This document shows, one piece after another, positions 16,009 to 23,756 of a stretch of 64,000 nucleotides of DNA. The notes under the pieces were generated by a model. That model was not told the DNA's origin and made no database searches. It saw only the letters and a program-made list of their open reading frames with translations. This DNA is from Eubacterium sp. (GTDB lineage: Bacteria; Bacillota; Clostridia; Peptostreptococcales; Anaerovoracaceae). Numbering within the stretch: the first letter of the stretch is position 1; each line of letters begins with the position of its first letter. The stretch lies in NCBI GenBank assembly GCA_021769965.1, contig JAETRU010000008.1, forward strand, positions 1 through 64,000, given 5' to 3'. A program made the translations under genes and the position numbers.

Positions 16009-16809
16009 ATGAGCAGGAAAATCGTATTTTGCGGCGGCGGAAATATGGCAGAGGGCATCATCAGAAGCCTGATCAGCAAAGAAGTTGCCGCTGCTGAAGA
16101 TATTACAGTAAGCGAAATGCTGCCTGAGCGGTGCGCTTATCTGAACCGGACCTATGGCGTTACGGCCATTACGGACGCGGCAGACGCTATCAAAGCGGCA
16201 GACATGGTGATCATCGCCGTGCTGCCTCAGCATGTGCCTAGTGTGACCAGCGTGCTGGAAAAACTGATCAGCAAGGATACCGTGGTCATGTCCATCGCGG
16301 CAGGCGTTACTATCGCGTCTCTGGAGCAGATGCTGGGCGGCGATAAAAAGATCGTCCGCATCATGCCGAACACGCTGGGACAGTCCGGCAACGGTCACAG
16401 CGCAGTATGTCTGAATGAAAACATTGAAGAGGAAGAAAAGAAATCCGCGCTGCAGGTGCTGAGCGCGCTGGGACAGACCATCATTCTGCCGGAAAGCAAA
16501 TTCGGCGAATTCACCGCATTCAGCTGCTCCGGTCCGCTGTGGCTGTATGAGATGGCTGACGTGCTTATCGACGCTGGTGTTTACGCAGGCTTCAGCCGCA
16601 AAGACGCGCGCGCGATGGTCATCAAAAATATGCTGGGCGTGGCGATGATCTTAGATGAGACCGGCGACGAGCCGAAGTCCAGAGTCAGCGAAATGTGTTC
16701 TCCGGGCGGCGTAACCATCGAAGGATATAAGTCTCTTGTAGATGAAGGATTTGCTTCGGCGGTCATGACGTCTGTGGATAAGGCTGTAAAGAAAGCGAAT
16801 TCCATTTAA
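16009..16809 (+). CDS. proC: Pyrroline-5-carboxylate reductase-like protein (divergent ProC)
   Basis: This 266-residue protein has the ProC architecture: an N-terminal dinucleotide fold (FCGGGNMAEGII), the MPNT segment and the C-terminal SPGGVTI motif. Two substrate-site stretches differ from ordinary ProC: MPNTLGQSGNG replaces the usual MPNTPA, and SCSGPLWLYE replaces the usual SGSGPAY. It is the last gene of the sigma-54 operon, 11 bp after ortB, and is followed by a terminator. ProC makes proline from pyrroline-5-carboxylate, as needed after a HypD-type dehydratase. The altered site allows another possibility: reduction of a substituted pyrroline formed by spontaneous cyclisation of a 2-amino-5-oxo acid. 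Confidence 0.85.
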   Translation: MSRKIVFCGGGNMAEGIIRSLISKEVAAAEDITVSEMLPERCAYLNRTYGVTAITDAADAIKAADMVIIAVLPQHVPSVTSVLEKLISKDTVVMSIAAGVTIASLEQMLGGDKKIVRIMPNTLGQSGNGHSAVCLNENIEEEEKKSALQVLSALGQTIILPESKFGEFTAFSCSGPLWLYEMADVLIDAGVYAGFSRKDARAMVIKNMLGVAMILDETGDEPKSRVSEMCSPGGVTIEGYKSLVDEGFASAVMTSVDKAVKKANSI

Positions 16810-16825
16810 TATACACTGACATACA

Positions 16826-16877
16826 GGGACACATCAGCAGTTTTTCTGGGGATGTGTCCTTTGTGTACTGTTTTTTA
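16826..16877 (+). terminator. Terminator of the GRE1-ortAB-proC operon
   Basis: GGGACACATC (16826-16835) pairs with GGATGTGTCC (16850-16859) and a T-rich tract (TGTTTTTTACT) follows at 16868-16877. It separates the sigma-54 operon from the next EamA gene. Confidence 0.75.
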
Positions 16878-16920
16878 CTCAGGTGGTGCTGAGATCTATC
16901 TGGGAACGGAAAGGATATTT

Positions 16921-17862
16921 ATGAAACTGCAGAAAACATACGTGATCGCGGCGCTCGCGCTTCTCTGCTGCTTTTTGTGGGGCAGCGCGTTTCCCTGCAT
17001 CAAAATAGGCTATGAGTGGTTTGCTATCGAGGGAGCAGGCAGCCAGATCCTGTTTGCCGGATGGCGCTTTTTCCTGGCGGGCGTGCTGACATTGCTGCTG
17101 TTCAGCGTCAGAGACAGAAAACTGCTTGCGATCAAAAGGTCTTCTGTACCGGCGGTGATGGGGCAGGGCGTGCTGCAGACCGCGGTGCAGTACTTTTTCT
17201 TCTATCTGGGACTTGCGCAGACTACGGGCGCAAAGGGGTCTGTTATCGTGGCGTCTAACGCGTTCTTTTCTATTCTTCTGGCCCGCATCCTGTGGAAAAG
17301 CGAGAAGCTTTCCGCGCGGAAGATCGAGGGCTGCGTGATAGGTTTCGCGGGAGTTGTGGCAGTAAATCTGACGCCGGGCGCCTTTGGCAGCGGATTCTCC
17401 ATAATGGGAGAAGGGTTTGTGCTGCTCAGCGCGGTGACCTATGGCGTCAGCAACGTGACGAGTAAGATCATTTCACATAGGGAAAAGCCTGAGGCCATCA
17501 CCGCCTATCAGCTGATGACAGGCGGTCTGATCCTGATTCTGGCGGGTTATGCCGCGGGAGGAGAGATGGGGGCCTTTACCCTGCGGTCGGGGCTGCTGTT
17601 TTTCTATATGGCGATGCTGTCTACGGTGGCCTTTACCATCTGGGCTATGCTTCTGAAATATAATCCGGTCAGCAGAGTAGCGCCTTACGGGTTCAGCAAT
17701 CCGGTTTTTGGAACCACCTTGTCTGCCATGTTCCTGGGTGAACGTCTTCTGACATGGAATAATCTGACGGCTCTGATCCTGGTCAGCGCGGGGATCATTC
17801 TGGTCAATATGGAAGGAAAAAAAGAAAGCTGTGGAAACACAATGAGAGGAGTGCTAAAATGA
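16921..17862 (+). CDS. EamA/DMT-family transporter (second copy)
   Basis: This protein of about 313 residues has ten membrane segments and two EamA repeats. It opens with a long hydrophobic segment (VIAALALLCCFLWGSAFPCIKIG), the FxWGxxF pattern usual in helix 1, and has the second-repeat motif YNPVSRVAPYGFSNPVFG. The ATG at 16921 follows GGAAAGGATATTT. It starts a second unit after the operon terminator, and its stop overlaps the start of the AroE-like gene (ATGA). DMT proteins often export amino acids or metabolites, so it might export a product of the pathway; the substrate is unknown. Confidence 0.85.
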   Translation: MKLQKTYVIAALALLCCFLWGSAFPCIKIGYEWFAIEGAGSQILFAGWRFFLAGVLTLLLFSVRDRKLLAIKRSSVPAVMGQGVLQTAVQYFFFYLGLAQTTGAKGSVIVASNAFFSILLARILWKSEKLSARKIEGCVIGFAGVVAVNLTPGAFGSGFSIMGEGFVLLSAVTYGVSNVTSKIISHREKPEAITAYQLMTGGLILILAGYAAGGEMGAFTLRSGLLFFYMAMLSTVAFTIWAMLLKYNPVSRVAPYGFSNPVFGTTLSAMFLGERLLTWNNLTALILVSAGIILVNMEGKKESCGNTMRGVLK

Positions 17863-18665
17863 AATACGGAAGTATCGGTGCGAATATGAAATACAGTTAT
17901 TCCAAGATGATCCATGAGGCGCTGGGCTATCCCTGGCAGCTGTGGTCTCTTGAAGAGACGGAGGTCAGAGAACTTCTTGAAAAGAGAGACTTTGACGGCG
18001 CGTCTGTGACGATCCCGTACAAGCAGCTGGTCATGGATTACTGTGATTATCTGTCTCCCCTGGCGGAGGAGATCGGCGCGGTGAACGTGCTCTATTTTGA
18101 CAGAGAAAAGAGACTCTGCGGAAGCAATACCGACTACACAGGGTTTTTGTATGCTATGGATCGCGCGGGAATTGAAATAGAGGGAAAAAAAGCGGTGATT
18201 CTGGGAAACGGCGCGACCTGCCAGACCATCAAAAAGGCTCTTTCAGACCGGGGAGCTGCCGCTTTGATCGTCGCTTCAAGGAAAGGCGGATCCGGCCGGG
18301 AAGAGGAGAAAGCAGGTCCTTCCTGCCGTATCGTCAGTTACCGGGAACTGGTTGAGGAACATAAAGACGCGGAACTGATCATAAACGCATCGCCTGTGGG
18401 GATGCAGCCGGATACAGAGAAAAAGCTTGTGGATCTTAGAGATTTTCCTGCGTGCAGCGGTGTTTTTGATGTGATCTATAATCCGCCGCAGAGCGCTTTG
18501 ATCAGGCAGGCGGTATCTCTCAAGCTTCCTGCGTCAGGAGGTATCCCGATGCTGATCGCCCAGGCCACGGCGGCAGCGGAGCTGCTTATGGACAGGCCGG
18601 GATATTACGAAAAAGAAAATGAGAGACTCATAGAAATGCTTCGGAAAAAGGTGGAAGAGGCCTAG
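17859..18665 (+). CDS. aroE: Shikimate dehydrogenase family protein
   Basis: This 268-residue protein has the AroE two-domain layout. The substrate-site motifs are YSYSKMIH (usual HSxSPxIHN), SVTIPYKQ with the catalytic lysine, and NTDYTGF with the paired aspartate. The cofactor fold has VILGNGATCQTI and a basic ASRKG turn. It may be a true shikimate dehydrogenase, but it sits among transporters beside an amino-acid operon rather than with other aro genes. AroE-like paralogues can act on other hydroxy acids such as quinate. Translation is coupled to the EamA gene by ATGA overlap. Confidence 0.75.
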   Translation: MKYGSIGANMKYSYSKMIHEALGYPWQLWSLEETEVRELLEKRDFDGASVTIPYKQLVMDYCDYLSPLAEEIGAVNVLYFDREKRLCGSNTDYTGFLYAMDRAGIEIEGKKAVILGNGATCQTIKKALSDRGAAALIVASRKGGSGREEEKAGPSCRIVSYRELVEEHKDAELIINASPVGMQPDTEKKLVDLRDFPACSGVFDVIYNPPQSALIRQAVSLKLPASGGIPMLIAQATAAAELLMDRPGYYEKENERLIEMLRKKVEEA

Positions 18666-18705
18666 GAGCAGGCGCAGGGTCTCATACAGATAAACAGAGA
18701 AGGAG

Positions 18706-19413
18706 GTGCTTGATCTGGACAAGAAAACTATAAAATACGCGTTTCAGTCGTCTCTTCCGGTCATGGCGGGATATATCGTTTTAGGGATCGGATTCGGGAT
18801 CCTGCTGGCGGATAAAGGGTATTCCTTCTGGTGGGCGATCCTGATGAGTACCGTGATCTATGCCGGCTCGATGCAGTATGTAGGCGTGGAACTTCTGGCA
18901 AGCGGCGCGTCGCTGATCTCGGCGGCGCTGATGACGCTCATGGTCAACGCCAGACATCTGTTCTACGGGATCTCCATGCTGAGGAAATATAAGGAGATGG
19001 ATAAACGGCGTTTTTACGCCATCTTTGCCCTGACCGACGAGACCTACTCTCTGGTCTGCAGAGGAGACTGTCCGCCGGACATAGATGAACAGGGGTATTT
19101 TTTTCTGGTTTCCATGATGAATCAGAGCTACTGGATCTTCGGCAGTTTTCTGGGAGCGTTTCTGGGGAACACTCTGTCCTTCAATTCCGCGGGGATAGAT
19201 TTTTCTATGACGGCTCTGTTTGTGATCATCTTTGTAGAACAGTGGGAAAGCGGAAAAAGTCATGTTCCCGCGGTTCTGGGGCTGGTTATATCCGTCGGCT
19301 GTCTGATCGCTTTCGGCGCGGATTACTTTCTGATCCCGGCCATGTGCCTGATCGCCGCGGCGCTGCTTTTGATCCGAAAGCCTATGGAAAGGAGGAACTG
19401 CGATGATCAGTGA
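18706..19413 (+). CDS. azlC: AzlC-type branched-chain amino acid exporter subunit
   Basis: This membrane protein of 235 residues from the GTG shows AzlC motifs: the N-terminal FQSSLPVMAGYIVLGIGFG, STVIYAGSMQYV and MVNARHLFYGISML. AzlC with AzlD forms an exporter of branched-chain and related aliphatic amino acids. The start is unusual. AGGAGG occupies 18701-18706, so the GTG at 18706 overlaps it; an in-frame CTG at 18715 lies 8 nt downstream and may be the real start. The gene overlaps azlD by 11 bp. Export of alanine or 2-aminobutyrate from the pathway would fit. Confidence 0.88.
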   Translation: MLDLDKKTIKYAFQSSLPVMAGYIVLGIGFGILLADKGYSFWWAILMSTVIYAGSMQYVGVELLASGASLISAALMTLMVNARHLFYGISMLRKYKEMDKRRFYAIFALTDETYSLVCRGDCPPDIDEQGYFFLVSMMNQSYWIFGSFLGAFLGNTLSFNSAGIDFSMTALFVIIFVEQWESGKSHVPAVLGLVISVGCLIAFGADYFLIPAMCLIAAALLLIRKPMERRNCDDQ

Positions 19414-19723
19414 AACACACGCGCTGGCTCTTATAGGGGTCATGGCGCTGGGGACTATGGCGCTGAGATTTCTTCCGTTTCTGCTCTTTTCCAAAGGAAC
19501 GCCCAGAGTGATCCTGTATCTGGGAGACGTGCTGCCCTATGCGGTCATGGCCATGCTGGTGGTATACTGTCTGAAAAGCACGGACTTTATGTCAGCGTCT
19601 CACGGCCTGCCGGAGATCCTCTCGGTAGCGCTGGTCGCGGGACTTCACAAATGGAAACACAGTACCATCCTGTCCATTCTGGCGGGGACGATCTGTTATA
19701 TGCTTCTGATTCGGATTATGTAG
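19403..19723 (+). CDS. azlD: AzlD-type branched-chain amino acid exporter subunit
   Basis: This 106-residue small membrane protein has four predicted helices and the AzlD-typical TMALRFLPFLLF and GDVLPYAVMAML segments. It pairs with AzlC, whose gene overlaps it by 11 bp. The ribosome binding site AAAGGAGG lies inside the end of azlC. Confidence 0.88.
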   Translation: MISETHALALIGVMALGTMALRFLPFLLFSKGTPRVILYLGDVLPYAVMAMLVVYCLKSTDFMSASHGLPEILSVALVAGLHKWKHSTILSILAGTICYMLLIRIM

Positions 19724-19737
19724 AGGAGGAAAAAAAG

Positions 19738-20019
19738 ATGTATCATCTTCACGTTTATTATAAAGCAAAGGACCGGCAGACCCGGGATCATTTTTATGAG
19801 GAGGTCAGAAAAGCCGGTATTATTGAAGCGACCCATGAGGAGGCCGGAAACTTATGCTATGAATATTACTTTTCCGCAGAGAGGAATAATGAGATCCTCA
19901 TCGTGGAAAACTGGAAAGATCGGGAGTCTCAGGTGTATCACGACGGCCTGCCCCATCTTGTAAAACTGGGTGAGATAAAAGAAAAATACGGGATCGAGAC
20001 TGTGATCGAAGAAGTGTAG
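19738..20019 (+). CDS. Antibiotic biosynthesis monooxygenase (ABM) domain protein
   Basis: This 93-residue protein consists of one ABM-type ferredoxin-like barrel: MYHLHVYYKAK as the first strand, then NLCYEYYFSAE and EILIVENWKDRESQ. These small dimeric proteins include quinol monooxygenases and many of unknown function. ATG 19738 follows GAGGAGG 6 nt upstream; the frame from 19651 lies inside azlD. It closes the EamA-AroE-AzlCD unit. In a strict anaerobe an oxygenase role is doubtful. Confidence 0.8.
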   Translation: MYHLHVYYKAKDRQTRDHFYEEVRKAGIIEATHEEAGNLCYEYYFSAERNNEILIVENWKDRESQVYHDGLPHLVKLGEIKEKYGIETVIEEV

Positions 20020-20028
20020 ACAGGCAGC

Positions 20029-20067
20029 TTATCCCGCAGCAGCTGTATTCAGACTGCTGCGGGGTAA
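20029..20067. terminator. Hairpin between convergent units
   Basis: CCCGCAGCAG pairs with CTGCTGCGGG around an 11-nt loop, flanked by TTAT/GTAA that extend the stem. It lies between the ABM gene and the convergent GntR gene. The T tract is weak on both sides. Confidence 0.6.
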
Positions 20068-20097
20068 GCGCCGGCATTATCTTAAAGATGATGTATT

Positions 20098-20820
20098 CTA
20101 ATTGATCTCGGCGTACAGCTTCAGGTCTGCCTGGAGATGGTCGTGGGCGATGGCTCTTGCCAGATCCGCGTCGTGGGCTTTGAGGGCAGCCAGAAGCTCC
20201 CGGTGCTGAACCAGAGCGTTGTCACGAAATTCGTTGGCGTCTTCTTTAAGCCGCAGGTAGATCGTATCAATGACGTTCCAGTTGAAGATATCATAATAGG
20301 CTGTAAGGGCGCTGATGACCAGATTATTTTGGGACTGCATGCGGATAAACTGATGAAAGTTGTAATTTGCGGTGTTTAAAGCGTCGTGGTCGTCGGCGCT
20401 GTCTTCACATGCCACCAGCAGTTCCTCCAGCTTTTCGAGATCGGACTCGCTGATCTTCTGCGCAGCCAGATATACGGCTTCCGGTTCAAAAACGGATATG
20501 AACTCCAGCATTTCGGGGGTACTGGCAAGTTCCAGACTGGCTGAATAGTTGCCCTGCCTGGCGATGGTCTCCCGGCACTTTACGTAGGTCCCCTGTTTTG
20601 TCCTTTCGATAAACCCCTGGGTAGCCAGTTTCTTGTAGGCGTCTCTGAGGGTGCCCCTGCTGACGCCCAGCAGCTGGCAGAATTCGTTTTCATTGGGGAA
20701 TACGAATCCGTCTTCGAACTCTTTACGTGTGATCATCTGTTTTATTTTATCTGCCAGAAAGTCTGACTGCGTTTTAAACGGTTCGACCGTAAGCTTTCCC
20801 AGCAATTCTGTTTTTTCCAT
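20098..20820 (-). CDS. FadR-subfamily GntR transcriptional regulator
   Basis: This 240-residue regulator has an N-terminal winged helix (residues ~15-80, with GVSRGTLRDAYKKLATQGFIER) and a C-terminal all-helical FCD ligand domain. The ATG at 20820 has GGAGAAGGA upstream; the longer frame has no ribosome binding site. It is divergent from the NhaC-type gene across a 370-bp region containing several dyads (20918-20931, 21003-21033, 21065-21079). It therefore probably controls the transporter in response to a small acid. FCD regulators often sense carboxylates or amino acids. Confidence 0.88.
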   Translation of the reverse strand: MEKTELLGKLTVEPFKTQSDFLADKIKQMITRKEFEDGFVFPNENEFCQLLGVSRGTLRDAYKKLATQGFIERTKQGTYVKCRETIARQGNYSASLELASTPEMLEFISVFEPEAVYLAAQKISESDLEKLEELLVACEDSADDHDALNTANYNFHQFIRMQSQNNLVISALTAYYDIFNWNVIDTIYLRLKEDANEFRDNALVQHRELLAALKAHDADLARAIAHDHLQADLKLYAEIN

Positions 20821-20917
20821 ATTCCTTCTCCTGTAATGGTTTGAATGCCACAATATTACATTGTCAATCTAAGAATATTATAGCTAATATGCCAAATAAC
20901 GTCAAGGGGACTTTGTC

Positions 20918-20931
20918 TGGTTGTCTAACCA
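20918..20931. promoter_or_regulatory. GntR-type operator dyad
   Basis: TGGTT-GTCT-AACCA is an inverted repeat of the TGGT/ACCA type bound by FadR-subfamily regulators, and it lies about 100 bp upstream of the GntR start. A smaller dyad ACAAT-N5-ATTGT lies at 20850-20864 next to the start. Confidence 0.5.
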
Positions 20932-21002
20932 CAGTTTGAGACAGAGGCTGCGGTATGATACCGCGAGAAACGTTGAAATAATGGGAATTTTCCCGATTGT
21001 CA

Positions 21003-21079
21003 GCAATTTGTCAAGGCTTCCTTGACAAATTGCGAATTGCCATAGGACCGGATTGTAGTTATAATGTTGTTAAACAACA
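21003..21079 (+). promoter_or_regulatory. NhaC promoter with two perfect operator dyads
   Basis: GCAATTTGTCAAGG (21003-21016), a CTT spacer and CCTTGACAAATTGC (21020-21033) form a perfect 14-bp inverted repeat. Directly after it lies a strong sigma-70 promoter: TTGCCA (21037-21042), 17 bp, TATAAT (21060-21065). A second dyad, TGTTGTT-A-AACAACA (21065-21079), covers the transcript start. No T run follows the first dyad, so it is an operator rather than a terminator. The leader also holds a small ATTCG-AGAT-CGAAT hairpin (21102-21115). Confidence 0.75.
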
Positions 21080-21193
21080 GACATGTTGAATGTGTATACA
21101 TATTCGAGATCGAATGTGGGCATGGGGAAAAGAGATAATTGCGTTTATCGCCAAAATTTTATTTGAAATTAATGAAAACCTGAGGAGAAAGCT

Positions 21194-22612
21194 ATGGATA
21201 CTAAAAAAATAAAAACGCCGACTTTTGGGGCTGCGATCTCTATTCTGGTCGTGATCGTAGCTATCCTGATGGCCAGCCTTCTGTGGCTGAACATCGATAT
21301 TCGTATCGCGCTGATGTTTGCTATTATCGTTGCGAGTGTTTACGCGATGTATTTAGGATTCAAATGGGACGATGTTGAAAAAATGATGAAAGACGGCGTT
21401 TACAGTATGCTGATCGCCACCTTCATACTGATGCTGATCGGCTGCGTAATCGCGACCTGGATCGCGTCAGGTACGATCCCGTATATCATTTACATCGGAC
21501 TGAAGATCATCAACCCGAAATTCTTCCTGATCTGTGCCTGCCTGGCATGCTCTTTCATGTCCATTGCCTGCGGAAGCTCCTGGTCTTCTGCCGGTACTGT
21601 AGGTATCGCCTTCATGGGAATCGGCGCAGGTCTTGGCATCAACCCTGCACTGACAGCAGGCGCTGTTATTTCCGGCTGCTACTTCGGTGACAAGATGTCT
21701 CCGTTCTCAGATACAACCAACCTGGCATCTGCAATGAGCGGAACTTCACTGTTCAGCCACATGGGCTCCATGCTCTGGACAACTGTACCATCATATATCA
21801 TCGCTATCATCATGTACGGTGTTTTAGGATTTACGACGGTATCAAAAGGAACCGTAGATGAATCTACCGTAAATTTATACCTTGACAATCTGGATAAACA
21901 CTTTAATCTGAGCATCGTCTGCCTGCTGCCGATCGTTGTGCTGCTGGTAGTTGTGATCAAGAAGGCTCCTGCGATCCCTGGTCTGATCGTTTCTGCTTTC
22001 CTGGGCGCTATTATGGCGATGATCATGCAGGGTACCTCTTTCGTAGATATTTTCAATATCATGTATAACGGATTTACCATCGACTCCGGTGTTGCGGATA
22101 TCGACAGACTGCTCAACAGAGGCGGACTTTCCAGCATGCTGTGGACAGTAGCGCTGTACTTCTTCGCCTGCATTCTGGGTAATATCCTGGATGTGACCGG
22201 CGTTCTGCGTACCGTACTGCAGAAGTTCGTAAGCATTACCAAGAAGGCAAATACACTGATCACTGCTACGCTGGCATCTTCTTTCATCATGCAGGCGCTG
22301 ACCGGATCTCTGGAAAGCTCCATGCTGATCAACTCCAAACTGTTCGCGCCGGCTTATGACGATCTGGATATTGACAGAAAAGTATTATCCAGATCCCTGG
22401 AAGATACAGGTACTATGTGTGCCGCTCTGATTCCGTGGAACTCCAACGGTATGTATATGGCAAGCACTCTGGGCGTTGCGACTCTGTCATATATTCCGTA
22501 CTGCTTCCTCGGCTGGCTCACTCCGGTAGTCGCGCTGATCCTGGCATGGACCGGTATCGGTGTATTCTACAAGAACGGAAAGAAACCGGAAAAGGCAGAA
22601 AAAGCAAATTAA
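21194..22612 (+). CDS. NhaC-family Na+/H+ antiporter-like transporter
   Basis: This 472-residue polytopic protein of the NhaC family has about 12 helices. Typical segments are CGSSWSSAGTVGIAFMGIG, SGCYFGDKMSPFSDTTNLAS and LIPWNSNGMYMASTLG. NhaC-annotated proteins occur in clostridial ornithine and proline fermentation loci, where they may exchange amino acids instead of sodium and protons. Here it lies between a divergent GntR regulator and GRE2, so a role as importer of the GRE substrate is reasonable but inferred. It has its own operator-rich promoter and is followed by a terminator. Confidence 0.9.
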   Translation: MDTKKIKTPTFGAAISILVVIVAILMASLLWLNIDIRIALMFAIIVASVYAMYLGFKWDDVEKMMKDGVYSMLIATFILMLIGCVIATWIASGTIPYIIYIGLKIINPKFFLICACLACSFMSIACGSSWSSAGTVGIAFMGIGAGLGINPALTAGAVISGCYFGDKMSPFSDTTNLASAMSGTSLFSHMGSMLWTTVPSYIIAIIMYGVLGFTTVSKGTVDESTVNLYLDNLDKHFNLSIVCLLPIVVLLVVVIKKAPAIPGLIVSAFLGAIMAMIMQGTSFVDIFNIMYNGFTIDSGVADIDRLLNRGGLSSMLWTVALYFFACILGNILDVTGVLRTVLQKFVSITKKANTLITATLASSFIMQALTGSLESSMLINSKLFAPAYDDLDIDRKVLSRSLEDTGTMCAALIPWNSNGMYMASTLGVATLSYIPYCFLGWLTPVVALILAWTGIGVFYKNGKKPEKAEKAN

Positions 22613-22634
22613 TACACAAGTGAATGAACAGCGT

Positions 22635-22669
22635 AAACGGGAAAATCTTATTGAGGTTTTCCCGTTTTT
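22635..22669 (+). terminator. Terminator of the NhaC-type gene
   Basis: AACGGGAAAA pairs with TTTTCCCGTT around an 11-nt loop, with the T run continuing to 22669. Confidence 0.85.
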
Positions 22670-22732
22670 CACGTATACTATAAATATAGGGATACATTGT
22701 TAAAAAAGTTGATTGGATACGGGAGGTTTTAC

Positions 22733-23662
22733 ATGGATCTGGTAAAGTATGAAGCCTTTTTAAACATCATAGAGAGGGGTAGTTACAGCAAGGCCTGTGA
22801 AGACCTTGGCTACTCCCTGTCCGGCATTTCCAAGATGATGAAGAGCATGGAGGAGGAGATCGGTATCTCGCTGATCAACAGAACCAACAAGGGGATCACT
22901 TTAACGCCGGACGGCGAGAAGGTGATTCCGCTGATACGGCAGCTGATCAACTATAAAGAAGCCATTGAAGAAGAGTTTTCACTGATTCGGGGCGTGGAAA
23001 GCGGCAGGATCAGAATCGGAGCGTTTCCGACAGTCTCTTTTGCGTGGATATCCTCGCTTATCGTCGCCTTCAGAGACAGCCACCCTAATATTTCCATCGA
23101 AGTGATCGAGGAAAACAGCATCAAAAATCTGGAACAGTGGCTGAATCAGGGCATCATAGATGTAGGCGTGTTCAGCAGACAGCCATATCACAGGTACGAT
23201 TTTACAGGGATCCGGAAAGACTCTTATGTCGCTCTGTTTTCCAAAAAGCACCGGTTCTCACAGCTGGATCAGGTACCGGTCAAAGAACTCTTTGAAGAGG
23301 ATCTGGTACTGTTTAAATCTCATGAGGGCATTGATCAGGATGTAGTCAAGGTCATGCAGTACGTAGGCTACGATAAGGTTCCCCGCTATACCAGCAATTC
23401 AGATTTCACAGTGATCAGGCTGGTGGAGCAGCTGGATTTTGTAGCGCTGATACCGGAGCTGATCGCGCGGATCGCCCAGTCTATGTTTGAGATAGATTAC
23501 AGACCCGTGGATGTAGATGTTTCCCGGGAGATCGGATTTGCCGTCAGAGATATCAAGAATGTATCTCCGGCAGTACGGCAGCTGCTGAAATACGTGAAGA
23601 CCGCGGATTTCGAGCAGAACTCTGTGCCGCATATTCACCAGTTTGACAGCCGTTCTGACTGA
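22733..23662 (+). CDS. LysR-family transcriptional regulator
   Basis: This 309-residue protein has an N-terminal LysR helix-turn-helix (residues 1-60: FLNIIERGSYSKACEDLGYS, then SGISKMMKSMEEEIGI) and a C-terminal substrate-binding domain beginning near residue 90 (GRIRIGAFPTVS). ATG 22733 follows GGGAGG 8 nt upstream; the longer frame from 22697 has no site. It is in the same direction as GRE2, unlike the usual divergent LysR arrangement, and a terminator-like dyad separates the two. It may control GRE2. Confidence 0.9.
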   Translation: MDLVKYEAFLNIIERGSYSKACEDLGYSLSGISKMMKSMEEEIGISLINRTNKGITLTPDGEKVIPLIRQLINYKEAIEEEFSLIRGVESGRIRIGAFPTVSFAWISSLIVAFRDSHPNISIEVIEENSIKNLEQWLNQGIIDVGVFSRQPYHRYDFTGIRKDSYVALFSKKHRFSQLDQVPVKELFEEDLVLFKSHEGIDQDVVKVMQYVGYDKVPRYTSNSDFTVIRLVEQLDFVALIPELIARIAQSMFEIDYRPVDVDVSREIGFAVRDIKNVSPAVRQLLKYVKTADFEQNSVPHIHQFDSRSD

Positions 23663-23717
23663 TACTGTTTGTCAACGTGGGTTTGACATTTGTCCGCTAC
23701 CCTTTTGGCGTTTTTTG

Positions 23718-23756
23718 AAGTATGATTTATGTAGACGATAAATCATACTTTTTTAT
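23718..23756 (+). terminator. Strong terminator or regulatory dyad between LysR and GRE2
   Basis: A perfect 13-bp inverted repeat (AAGTATGATTTAT / ATAAATCATACTT) with a 7-nt loop is followed by TTTTTATTT. It should end the lysR transcript, so GRE2 needs its own promoter between 23757 and 23876, where I see no clear -35/-10 or sigma-54 pair. Confidence 0.8.

Noticed and set aside
23700-23720. TTTTGGCGTTTTTTGAAG as a sigma-54 promoter for GRE2
   Set aside because: The GG to GC spacing is wrong and the -12 GC is missing; it also lies before the lysR terminator.
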